Both the position numbers and the translations under genes were made by a program. Shown piece after piece: positions 47,050 through 57,181 of a stretch of DNA of 64,000 bases. The notes beneath the pieces were generated by a model. It saw nothing but the letters and a program-made list of their open reading frames with translations, was not told the DNA's origin and made no database searches. Every line of letters begins with the position of its first letter. Positions within the stretch are counted from its first letter, which is position 1. Origin of the DNA: Hemibagrus wyckioides (lineage: Eukaryota > Chordata > Actinopteri > Siluriformes > Bagridae); NCBI RefSeq assembly GCF_019097595.1, contig NC_080717.1:24553876-24617875 (forward strand), given 5' to 3'.

Positions 47050-47309
47050 ATGGAGGTGATGTTTTGGAAGAGGTCGGAGATGCTCGTGCTGTGCGTGCCG
47101 TTGCTGCCCGCTTCCATGCCCGTCTCGTGCAGGGCGAGCAGCGGGAAAAAGCTGCCCTGGTGCGATTTATTGCAGTAAATCTCCGTGCTGGAGCAGCTGC
47201 AGGTCGGTGGGCACTCCAGCACCGAGCTGACACACACCCGCAACACACCGACTAAGAGAAAAAACCTCCAGGAAAAGCGGAGCGGCGGCGGCACCGGACG
47301 CGTCTCCAT
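47050..47309 (-). CDS. ntrk3: First coding exon of a TrkC-type neurotrophin-3 receptor tyrosine kinase
   Basis: This exon encodes the N-terminus of the TrkC receptor, a plasma-membrane tyrosine kinase that binds neurotrophin-3 in neurons. Translation from ATG at 47309 gives 86 residues plus two bases. Residues 1 to about 29 form a signal peptide with an FFLLVGVL hydrophobic core. The LRR N-cap cysteine cluster CPPTCSCSSTEIYC follows, then FPLL and a terminal NITS. Human TrkC has the same order (CPANCVCSKTEINC, FPLL, NITSI). Glycosylation sites NGT and NIT are visible. The start is supported by an in-frame TAA nine bases upstream (47316-47318) and a good Kozak context (A at -3, G at +4). The coding part ends after AT of a split codon, followed by the GTAAGT donor. 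The later LRR, Ig, transmembrane and kinase exons are not in view. Whether this is the a or b teleost paralogue cannot be decided here. Confidence 0.9.
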
Positions 47310-47474
47310 CCTCCTTTAAAGCCGCCACGCTGTTGCATGCATGCACTCCGGGGCTCCGTTTTATTCTTCTTCTATTTTTTGTTTTCTTTCTTTCTTTTCC
47401 TCCTCTTGTTCTTTTCAGAAGCGAGAAAATGCAACGCACACAAGCACACACTCACATGAACATGATCAAACACA

Positions 47475-47516
47475 CAAACATACACACACACACACACTCA
47501 CACACGCACGCACACA
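47475..47516. repeat. CA-rich run in the ntrk3 5' region
   Basis: CACACA with CTCACACACG interruptions. Confidence 0.85.
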
Positions 47517-47630
47517 CTGAGAGGTCCCGCTGTCCGCGCGATGGGATGCAGGAATAACACGGATGCGGCGGTGACGGTGGTGCTCCACTTCTCCGGGAAA
47601 AAAAAGAGGAGAAAACAAGGGGAACAATAT

Positions 47631-47631
<1 letters not shown>

Positions 47632-47667
<36 letters not shown>

Positions 47668-47700
47668 TACACGAAGACACACACACACACACACACACAC
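47632..47700. repeat. Two CA microsatellites in the ntrk3 5' region
   Basis: CA runs at 47632-47664 and 47677-47700. On the transcribed strand they read GT. Confidence 0.93.
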
Positions 47701-47911
47701 GCTACTCCGTTAGTGTAGGATGGGCTGAAAAATCGATATCCTCTCCGGTTGGTACTCCTCCCTTTGCACGGTTTGCATCGTAGATGCTCTTTCAGAGCGC
47801 CGCGTGCGCGCCTCCACTTATTCCTATCAGCGCGCGCACCGGGGGAGGTATAGCGCAGACACACAGCGAGTAAGTGTGTGTGTGAGTGTGTGCGAAAGAG
47901 AGAGAGTCTCT

Positions 47912-47916
<5 letters not shown>

Positions 47917-47980
<64 letters not shown>
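47917..47980. repeat. (CT)n followed by (CA)n
   Basis: CT run 47921-47946 joined directly to CA run 47946-47980. Confidence 0.92.
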
Positions 47981-47981
<1 letters not shown>

Positions 47982-48039
47982 GTCCATGATCTGAGCATCA
48001 AGTCCCACCTACTGGGCAGATTTAAAAGTGGCGCACCTG

Positions 48040-48122
48040 CAACTCAACACACCGCCACACACTGCACACACACACCGCCACACACTGCACACACACACAC
48101 CACCACACACTGCACACACACC
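48040..48122. repeat. ~25-bp CA-rich tandem repeat
   Basis: Three units of CCGCCACACACTGCACACAC type at 48050, 48076 and (variant) 48101. Confidence 0.88.
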
Positions 48123-49799
48123 AAATCGAAAACACTGCAGCTCTTTTTTTAACGCCATTACACCATTAAATTAAATCAAATCTACACGTTGATGCCGTGT
48201 GATGATGCTGTGTGTTTGTGTTTATGCCGCTGCTGTGATTTATGATCATAAGACTCAACAGGTTGATTGTCTAAAAGAAATATAATAATAAAAAATAAAT
48301 AAATAAAAAATCCTTACAAGCAGCGATGTTACTATAAGTAACATAATTGCACACTGTGTTTATTTGTTCGTATTATTATTTCTTCTTATTTCTATTCATT
48401 CATATTTCATTTCTAATTTAGTTTCTTAAATGGAGTTTATTTTCATGAATAATCCAAGGCCCGGTTTTTCTTTCACTGTAAGATGCATACTGTATAAAAA
48501 TAACTGCGTACGTCACAGATAATATCTTGAATCTTTACATTTGTGTGATGATATTTTTTGATTGATTGATTGATTGATTGATTTTTTTGGCCAGTTGCTC
48601 ATCCTTTTATTTCCTCAAACAGAAAAAATTTATCTTGGCTAAAAGTTAACTAATAATTATTAGAGCCTAAAGGGTGCGTCTCAAATCAGCTCCCTATAGA
48701 CCCTTTTTTTTTCTGTTAGTAAACTTTGTGATGGTTTTTTTTTTGTGGGTGGAGCTTAGAAAGATTTCCCTGACTGCTACAAAAGCGGTCGTTATCAAGT
48801 TTGTTGTTAAACAATGACTGGTCAAAATCAGAATTTATCTGACTACGTTAGGTCACTCACTGTCCAGGACTGCGAATGTTTTTTGACTAAATGAATAAAC
48901 TTTAACGGACAGAACCAGATTGGCTGACCTGTACACGCTCACTCGATGGATGGACGATGTGACAGGACGACCTCCGGTTGAGTGACCTGACATCTATACC
49001 TATTTGATAGAAAAACTGAGCGCTTCTGGCAAATGACACAGTTTCCTATGTTTAGTCGTTAGCTAACTTACACGCTAAAAAGTTAGCATTACATGACGAA
49101 TCATTTAACTTGTTCCCCAATTTCTGATGAGGTGTGCATGCATAAGAAATATTTAGACACGTAACCAAACCATAAACCGTACCAACAACAAACAGTAGTT
49201 TCTTTAACTTTATCTGATATAAAGTGTGTGCTGCAAACGCCAGCATTTTTGATGATTGTTTCTGTCCAGTCTGCTCCTTTTATTGCGTTCAACCACAGCT
49301 GTCGTCGTTTTTTTTTGTCCTGCAGTGGCAGCAGTTATGTGATAAAACTTCAAAATGGAGCCTGTACTCCATCGAATCTGTCACACAACAACATGACATT
49401 TGTTTTCCAGTGTAGCAGACTCTGTGCTGGTTTGTACTGACCACCTCCAGTTTTCCCCTTTGTTTTGCCTCCAGTTAGCGCCATCTGAAAAGGATCTGTG
49501 GCTCCCTAGCTGGTGACCGTGATGACGTCATTTCTGTTGTCATGACAACATACTCAAGTTGAGACTTTTCAAGTTGTTTAAAGTACATTATACAAAAAAT
49601 AATTTGCATAACCTTCATGTGCTTCAAGCAGGATCATAGTCGAGCTAGAGGATTTCTTCAAAGTTAGATTCGAAACCAGTGGTATATAGAATGTCGGATA
49701 AAGTGACAGAAAAAAAATGCTAGCCTAATCATTTGAGAGTCACATTAGAGCCAGAGAACATTTTTATAGAATTTATTAAGAAAACAAATGCTGCATGAC
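48123..49799. other. No gene seen upstream of ntrk3
   Basis: AT-rich flank. Overlapping 63-70-codon frames at 49050-49440 lack domains. Confidence 0.5.
48560..48582. repeat. (GATT)n microsatellite
   Basis: Five to six GATT units. Confidence 0.85.
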
Positions 49800-49906
49800 A
49801 TGTTTCTATTCTGTCCTGAAGATGAGCTCAGCTTCACCTCTGAGTGTTGCAAAGAGCTGACACTGGAGACTCCTTCCACACATCATACAAAAAAATGACA
49901 TTTCAC

Positions 49907-49921
49907 CTTGCGGAAAACTTC
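49907..49921. repeat. Left target-site duplication of the RTE fragment
   Basis: The 15 bases CTTGCGGAAAACTTC occur here and again at 50337-50351, exactly flanking the RTE-like insert. Joining the outer sides across one copy restores a continuous family-1 dispersed repeat. Confidence 0.85.
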
Positions 49922-50336
49922 TAGAGACAGTCAGTTTAGAGACAGTGTCACTGAGGAAGAGACAGGAGTCAGAGTTGGAGGTAGCAGAGCTGAAGATCTT
50001 TTTGGGAGTGACACGGTTGGACAGGATTAGGAACGAGGACATCAGAGGGACGGCTCATGTTGGACGTTTGAGGGACAAAGTTAGGGAGAGGCCAGATTAA
50101 GATGGTTTGGACACGTCCAGAGGAGGGAGAGTGAGTATATTGGTAGGAGAATGTTGGACATGGAGCTGCCAGGCAGGAGGAAAAGAGGAAGGCCAAAGAG
50201 GAGGTATATGGATGGAATAAATGAGGATATGAAGATAGTGGGTGCGAGTGTTGAGGATACAGAAGATAGGGATAGGTGGAGAGAGATGATTCGCTGTGAC
50301 CACCTCTGAAGGGAAAAGCCGAAAGAAGAAGATGGT
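49922..50336 (+). mobile_element. RTE-like LINE 3' fragment inside another repeat
   Basis: The plus strand encodes, across one frameshift near 50090, the C-terminal tail of an RTE-type ORF: GVTRLDRIRNEDIRGTAHVG, then RLRWFGHVQRRESEYIGRRM, then PGRRKRGRPKRRYMDGINED and DRWREMIRCDHL. It ends with the fish-typical GAAGGGAAAAGCCGAAAGAA tail and a short GAAGAAGA run. The insert is bracketed by a perfect 15-bp direct repeat (49907-49921 and 50337-50351), a target-site duplication. It is strongly 5' truncated, as usual for LINE insertions. The minus-strand ORFs over this interval are shadows. Confidence 0.88.
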
Positions 50337-50351
50337 CTTGCGGAAAACTTC
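50337..50351. repeat. Right target-site duplication of the RTE fragment
   Basis: This is the second perfect copy of CTTGCGGAAAACTTC. It directly follows the GAAGAAGATGGT tail of the insert. Confidence 0.85.
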
Positions 50352-50480
50352 ATCGTAGCTACGTTTATGTGGAGCATATGCTGTATGCGCCGTTCCTATA
50401 GAACTGTAAACCTATACTTCTGTCAGAGCTGACCAGAGCTAACACCTTCTGACCAATCAGCTCTGTGGGATAAATAGATG

Positions 50481-51059
50481 GATGAAGCAGCTCTCTCTGG
50501 TAGCAGAGTTTCTGAGTTCCTCTGAGAAGCTTGTGGGGTTTTTTTTTCCCTCACAGCTAGGTCACTTCCTGTGAATTAGCATAACTAAAGAGAACTAGCA
50601 GCTAAAGAATGAAGCTAATTCGATACGCTATGCGCATTCACATTCACATCAACTCCTGATAAGAGAAAAACAGAGCCTCGGCGTTAGCCCCTAATTACAG
50701 CCGTCTAATGAATTCTATGAATCCGGAGACGATCCGACGCTCCGCGAGTTCCAGTCGAATCCAAGCACAAAAGGTCACCTGAGGTCAAATCCATCCAAAT
50801 CTTCTGGTGCTGCCGCGTCCTCATGAAAGGAACGGAGCTGAAAGACGAACCTGACGTCTCTCTCTGACCTCTGAACTTCACAGTGCATTAACGGAGAAGC
50901 ACAGCACGCTACATGAGCATACACAATAAAAAAAAAAACACACTCACTTCACCATCTGTACAGCGCCAGAGCACAACCAGCTCATATAACACCAGCGCCG
51001 AATGTTCTGGAAAAAATACATAAAGCTACAGGATAGAAGAAATCAGAATTGGTGTCTGT
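50481..51059. other. No gene seen
   Basis: Unique. 50680-50900 is balanced sequence with CCGGAGACGATCCGACGC. Confidence 0.45.
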
Positions 51060-52470
51060 TTTTTTCAGTGTTTTTATAATAAAATCATAATAACATCATA
51101 ACAGCATAACAACATAATAACATCATAATAACATAATAATAATAACAGCATCATATCATAATAACATCATAATAACAGCACAATAACAACATAATAACAT
51201 CATAATAACATAATAATAATAACAGCATCATATCATAATAACATCATAATAACAGCACAATAACAACATAATAACATCATAATAACATAATAATAATAAC
51301 AGCATCATATCATAATAACATCATAATAACAGCACAATAACAACATAATAACATCATAATAACATAATAATAATAACAGCATCATATCATAATAACATCA
51401 TAATAACAGCACAATAACAACATAATAACATCATAATAACATAATAATAATAACAGCATCATATCATAATAACATCATAATAACAGCACAATAACAACAT
51501 AATAACATCATAATAACATAATAATAATAACAGCATCATATCATAACATCATAATAACAGCACAATAACAACATAATAACATCATAACAGCATAACATCA
51601 TATGAACAGCATAATAACGTCATGAGAACATCATAATAACATCATAATAATAACAGCATCATATCATAATAACATCATAATAACAGCACAATAACATTAT
51701 AATAACATCATAACATAATAATAATAACAGCATCATATCATAATAACATCATAATAACAGCACAATAACATTATAATAACATCATAACAGCATAACATCA
51801 TATGAACAGCATAATAACGTCATAAGAACATCATAATAACAATAATAATAACAGCACAATAACATTATAATAACATCATAACAGCATAACATCATATGAA
51901 CAGCATAATAACGTCATAAGAACATCATAATAACATCATAATAACAATAATAATAACAGCACAATAACATTATAATAACATCATAACAGCATAACATCAT
52001 ATGAACAGCATAATAACATCATAAGAACATCATAATAACATCATAATAACATAATAATAACAGCACAATAACATTATAATAACATCATAACAGCATAACA
52101 TCATATGAACAGCATAATAACGTCATAAGAACATCATAATAACATCATAACAATAATAATAACAGCACAATAACATTATAATAACATCATAACAGCATAA
52201 CATCATATGAACAGCATAATAACATCATAAGAACATCATAATAACATCATAATAACATAATAATAATAACAGCACAATAACATTATAATAACATTATAAC
52301 AGCAAAATAACGTCATAATAACATCATAATTACAGCATAATAACAGCATAATAACATCATAATTACAGCATAATAACATTATAATAACATCATGATAGCA
52401 GCATAATAACATTATAATATCATAACAGCATAATACCATTATAATAACATTATAATAATGGTATAATAAC
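51060..52470. repeat. ATAACATC array with 77-bp and ~104-bp higher-order units
   Basis: About 1.4 kb of ATAATAACATCATAATAACA-type units. The marker CAGCATCATATCATAATAAC starts at 51146, 51223, 51300, 51377, 51454 and 51531, an exact 77-bp period. From about 51590 a second marker, ATGAACAGCATAATAAC, starts at 51602, 51802, 51896, 52001, 52105 and 52207 (94-105 bp apart, plus one 200-bp step). The last 200 bp are irregular. Confidence 0.96.
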
Positions 52471-52869
52471 AACGCAAAACTCTCTGTATTGTAAATAACT
52501 GATTACATCACATTTACACAGTTGCTTTAAAGGAAATTTCTTTTTCCCCTTCTGTTTTCTCTTTTCTTTTCCCCTGTTTTCATTCTTTAGTTATTTCTGT
52601 CATCCATTTCCCCTCTCACAACACCTACCTTTGTTTATTTGTTTTTTTTTATTATTTTCGTTTCTTATCCCATGTTTTATCTTTTCATTTCCTTCTTTTA
52701 TTAATTGCACTCATTTTCTTTTCCTTCCCTTATTCCTTCCTTTTTTTTCATTCTCTCCATCCACACATTCTTTCTTCATTCATCTTTTTTATCTAATTTC
52801 CTTCCTTCCCCATTGCTCTTGTAACTAATAATTAATGGCCAGTAGAAACAATACAATGCCTCTCTCAGT
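52471..52869. other. No gene seen
   Basis: T- and CT-rich (TTTCCTTCCTT) unique sequence. Confidence 0.5.
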
Positions 52870-52888
52870 GCCTTTGCACACACGCACA

Positions 52889-52928
<40 letters not shown>

Positions 52929-53047
52929 TGTGTTTTAATCCTGCTGTGTAGCGGTGCTGACCTGCCCCTGTGTCGACAAACACACTGAACAACCAGTACC
53001 ATCTGTCACCATTATTGCTGCAACACACACACACACACACACACACA
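52870..53047. repeat. Two CA microsatellites
   Basis: CA runs at 52878-52924 and 53020-53047. Confidence 0.92.
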
Positions 53048-53094
53048 GAGTTAAAAAAGCAAAACACAGAGAAAGCAACATGGTTCAAAGCATC

Positions 53095-53365
53095 ATAGTG
53101 AGTCCAGACTGACAGGTACACAGGCCACGCCTCCTTCTTCAACACTGACAAGTAAACAGGCCACGCCTCCTTCACTAACAGTGAGAGAAACACAGGGCAC
53201 ACCTCCTTTACTAACACTGACAGGTGAACAGGCCACACCTCCTTCATTAAGACTGACAAGTGAACAGGCCATGAGTCCTTCACTAAGACAGACAGGTAAA
53301 AAAGTCACGCCCCCTCCTTCTCTAAGTCTGACAGGTGAACAGGCCACGCCTCCTCCTTCAGTGAA
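53095..53365 (-). repeat. 36-bp minisatellite with GGCGTGGCC core
   Basis: Read on the minus strand, about seven 36-bp units of GAAGGAGGCGTGGCCTGTTC then ACCTGTCAGTGTTAGT. The core AAGGAGGYGTGGCC is shared with the arrays at 32.5-34.8 kb and 61.1-61.7 kb. Short ORFs on both strands (period 36 is a multiple of three) are artefacts. Confidence 0.92.
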
Positions 53366-54984
53366 CCTTTGACGTTATTTGAAGTAACACTTTCCTCAGT
53401 AATAAAGGAGATGGAGTTGAAGATCCGATCAATTCAGCATCACAGAAAAAACTTTCCCTTCTCACTCAGCTCTGAATCGATTCAGCAGATCGTAAATATC
53501 GGGTCCGGCGCACCGCTGTGAAAAGTTCTCACTGGTTCGGTTTTATAGAGCTTAGTAAAAATAAAATGTAATCAATAAACAAATAAACAAAAGGAACATG
53601 AAGTTTAAGAGCAGAAGAAGTTCCTCAGCAGCTCCTTCACTGAGACTCCAACTACAATAAACCGCAGCTTTTTTTTTTGTCTTTTTCATTTTCATAACAA
53701 TATCGTGACGGTTTGTGAATAAAGTGTTTCATTCGTCTTAAACCTCCTCAGTGTGCCTTCCATCGTCCCATTTTAATCTCAGGTGACTGTTGATGACGGA
53801 TACAAAAAATCCAAAACTTTCCTCCTGCAGAGTTTTCCGAGGTTGTTCTGTCGTTCCACTCGTTTTCACACACACCTGGAAATAACAGCCAGAGTCTCTG
53901 ATTGTTTTGTTTTCAGATTCTTTTCCCTCATTAATTGCCTGATTTCTCTCTCTCTCTCTCTGTCTCTCTCTCTCTCTCTCTCTCCATCCCTCCCCCCCTA
54001 TCTCTGACTGTCAGCTCTCACCGCTGTATTCAGTGTATTTTCTCAGCAGGATGAAGCGCTGGACGGTGATCCAGTCAGTTAACAGATGGAATGACACGTT
54101 ACGTTTGGTCGGGTTTCATCAATGTTTGGAAAAAAAGTCTTTGTGATGAACATCTCTTTCAATCTGAGGAATGTAGCGTCTGACTGTTTTTGCAGCACGG
54201 AGCTCTCACACAGGTCCAGGTCTACACAGGAAAACACAAAGTTTTAATAAATGACTATACACACCGCTCCTGAAGCTAATTCGATTTCTAACATTGTTAC
54301 CATCAAGTGTGGTTTATTCTACGTTTGGTAAAGATAAAAAAGTCACTACGGATTGTCAGAAGTCTTTGAATACCCAGCGCTAACACTAGATAGCTCACGA
54401 ACATATTCTAATACGATGGTACTACCTGCTAATTCTAGACATTTGGACAGCATGAGCTAATGTGAAAGGATTTCATGGTGATGTTATATGTAGATGTAAA
54501 TAATCTTCACTGCATGTCAGCTAGCTTTATAATCCCACATGCTAATGCTGGATATTTGAGAGATAACATATGAGAGAATTTTTCATTTTCATAGATAATT
54601 ATCCTTAACAATAACTATCCTTAATAATCCTCACTGCTAATACAATCTAGTTGGCTAATACAAGGTAACTAAGTTAACTGGGAACATTTCTGAGTAAAAT
54701 CTGTGCAGGAAACAGCTGAATCGTGTCTCAGGGCTTGAGTCACTCATTTGTACAGTTTAAAGAGAGAATGTTTTAGTGAAGAAAATGTTCATCTGGGGAG
54801 AAAAAAAACAACAAATGAAGAAAGTTTCAGAAATATATTATTCCCTCCATCACTCCACTCTTCCTTTACTGTGCGAAAGTCGGCACTGAGCCGCGGAGCT
54901 GTGAACTGCAGAGTCTCTGTGTGACACTTTGAAGCCCCACAGAAGAGACAGAAAGTGTGGAGATGCATGAGGAGTGAAGGTGAG
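53366..54984. other. No gene seen
   Basis: Unique, AT-rich, with scattered GCTAAT/GCTAAC words. No frame of note. Confidence 0.5.
53947..53983. repeat. (CT)n microsatellite
   Basis: CT units with one G interruption. Confidence 0.9.
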
Positions 54985-55161
<177 letters not shown>

Positions 55162-55237
55162 GGGAAAGCATGGAAGAGCAAGGGAGAAAGAGGGAAAGAG
55201 TGAGACATGGCTGAATTGAATTCAATTGAGATGGATG

Positions 55238-55423
55238 TAGAGATAGATGGAGAGAGAAGGATGGCCAGAGAGAGAGAGAAAGAGAGAGAGATGTGTGTAG
55301 GGGGTAAGATAATGAGACATAGACAGAGAAATAGAGATGGGGGGCAAGAGAGAGGGAGACAGAGAGAGAGAAATAGTGAGAGATAAAACTGAACTGAATT
55401 CAAGTGAGACAGAGAAAAAAGAC

Positions 55424-55460
<37 letters not shown>
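55238..55460. repeat. GA-rich block abutting the LINE
   Basis: GAGAGA runs mixed with GGGGGTAAGATAATGAGACATAG-like sequence; TTGAATTCAATTGAGA and CTGAATTCAAGTGAGACAG blocks show an internal duplication. The terminal (GA)17 at 55425-55460 directly meets the broken 3' side of the Tx1-like LINE. Confidence 0.88.
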
Positions 55461-55464
<4 letters not shown>

Positions 55465-57170
55465 GCCCTCCATTCTGGTTTAAAATCATCATTAAAACCA
55501 AGTATATTTGTCCATGGGGTGTCTCTCCTCCCACTCAGTTTTTTCTTTTTAAAACATTAACACAGGCCTAGCTTTCCCAACACTGGCCCAAAGTCCATCT
55601 CCTTGTTGCCCCGACACTCCAGGAGATGGACTGCACACCCGTCCAAGTTGACTTTAATGTTCAGCCATGGAAAAGATCCCTCCTTTGCAGGACCAGTTTT
55701 GCTGGTCTGGTAGTTTAGCAGCTGAACACGCTCCTGTGATGTTAGGGTGGACCTCCAGCAGTGTAAGAGCTGGTTGACAACATGCAGGGACTGCAGTCCC
55801 ATACGCGCTGCCAGGTCCTCTGCCCTCGACAAGATGTTCACAAGCTCCTGGAGCGTCACAATCCCTGAGGAGACTCCTGGACAGTGCAGGGACAGCCACA
55901 CTGGAGATGTCCAGCCACCTGCTGTACACCAGAGGCTCCTCCAGCAGCCAGTCTTTCTTAATATTCCAGAGCCTTTGTTCTGTTTTTTTTTTTTTTAAAA
56001 AAGTTCCGGATTAAAAAAAGTCCACAGTAATCCAGAACATCCAGCATTTTCATGTCCATTAACAACAAAGTACTGTCCAGCCCCAGTCCTCCAACTGTGC
56101 ATAATAATCCACTAACTGCTGCTCTCCATACTAAGACTCTAGGTCCAGTGAGTGTCTCTGGATGAAGTTGGAAGCTGGATGCAGGTGGAAGGCTGCAGCT
56201 CTGCTGTATAGCTGGACCAGCCCCTGCCCTCTTTCCTCTTTGGGCAGATAAAGGATGCTCTGAAGAATCCAGTGAAGACTGTCCAAGAAGAAGTCCACCA
56301 GCAGGGCCTAGATGTTCGCTGGGAGGTTTGGCAGTGGATCCACACATGCCAGCTTGTGCCAGAGGAACGATGCGGCGAGGTTGTTGCTGACCAGCATTCG
56401 CCCCCTGTAGGACATGCTTGGGACCATCCGCTTCCACCTGCTTAGTCTGCCCTTCACATGGTCTACAGAGCCTTCCCAGTTTTTATTTAAAAACTAATTA
56501 TTACCATTATTACTCATTATTATTACTGTAGACACCCAAGTGTTTTAAACCACCTCTTTTCCACTCTAAGCTTCCGGGTAATGTAGGTTGCCCACCTCCC
56601 CAGTTCCCAACTAAAATGGCTTCACTTTTTCCCCAGTTGACCTTAGAAGAAGATAAAATCTGAAAGTCATTTAAAATATCAATTAAAACATTCACATCTT
56701 TCTGTGTGCTTATCATGACTACCAGATCGTCTGGATATGCTGATAAACATATTGAGGCATTACCAGAGAGATGACTCAGTTTTTCAAAAGTGGTTTAATT
56801 GCCAGAGAGTATAGCATGCCTGAGAGGGAACAGCCCTGTCTGATACCTCTGTATACTCTAAAAGGAGCAAATAAACCACTGTTAACCTTCAGTACAATCT
56901 CGATTTCACTGTACAACACCTTGATCATGGCTATAAAACCTGGGATGAACCCAAAGTTTTCCAGCACCTTCCACAAATGCTCAACCCGGTCAAATGCCTT
57001 TTCCTGATCTAGAAAAATCAGACCAGTCTTTAAGCCCAATAGCCTGGAGGTGTCCAAAATGTCATGAACTAGATACACGTTATCGAATATACACCTATGA
57101 GGCACACAGCACCTCTGGTCCTGGTGAATAAGCTGCTCAATTACCTTAGTCAGTCTCGAGGTTCCTTTCC
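55461..57170 (-). pseudogene. ORF2 reverse-transcriptase remnant of the Tx1-like LINE
   Basis: One open piece (56776-57105) carries RT palm motifs, including FLDQEKAFDRVEH (catalytic D of block A) and RGIRQGCSLSGMLYSLAI (block B). A stop and a frame change follow. The next frame carries LSAYPDDLVVMI at about 56715-56750, where the active-site YADD is changed to YPDD. Downstream are SSKVNWGKSEAILVGNWGGG and WKRGGLKHLGVYS (thumb-like region, about 56520-56690), then fragments in shifting frames (LYxxKEE-type, VWRAAVSGLLCTVGGLGLDS, LTSQERVQLLNY, RRDTPWTNILGF near 55500). No endonuclease domain precedes it. The element cannot encode a working enzyme. Confidence 0.85.
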
Positions 57171-57181
57171 TTGTCCCTTAC

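Larger units (their letters stand above)
47310..47900 (-). promoter_or_regulatory. CpG-dense 5' leader and probable promoter region of ntrk3
   Basis: Directly upstream of the ntrk3 start the composition changes from AT-rich to locally CpG-rich (for example around 47520-47580 and 47790-47870, where CGCGCGC and GCGCGC motifs occur). CpG islands normally mark vertebrate promoters, and there is no other gene here to explain it. CA/GT microsatellites (47475-47516, 47632-47664, 47677-47700) and CT/CA runs (47917-47980) interrupt the region. I cannot place a transcription start site or a TATA box. A 94-codon upstream ORF (ATG at 47451, minus strand, different frame) overlaps the main ATG and would be translated first if the transcript starts above it. 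Confidence 0.45.
49800..50480 (+). repeat. Dispersed repeat family 1, copy F, split by the RTE insert
   Basis: The left part (49800-49921) has CAGCTTCACCTCTGAGTGTT and CACTGGAGACTCCTTCCACA. The right part (50352-50480) has GCCGTTCCTATAGAACTGTA and TTCTGACCAATCAGCTCTGT. The 415-bp RTE fragment interrupts it, so this family was in place before that insertion. Confidence 0.75.
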
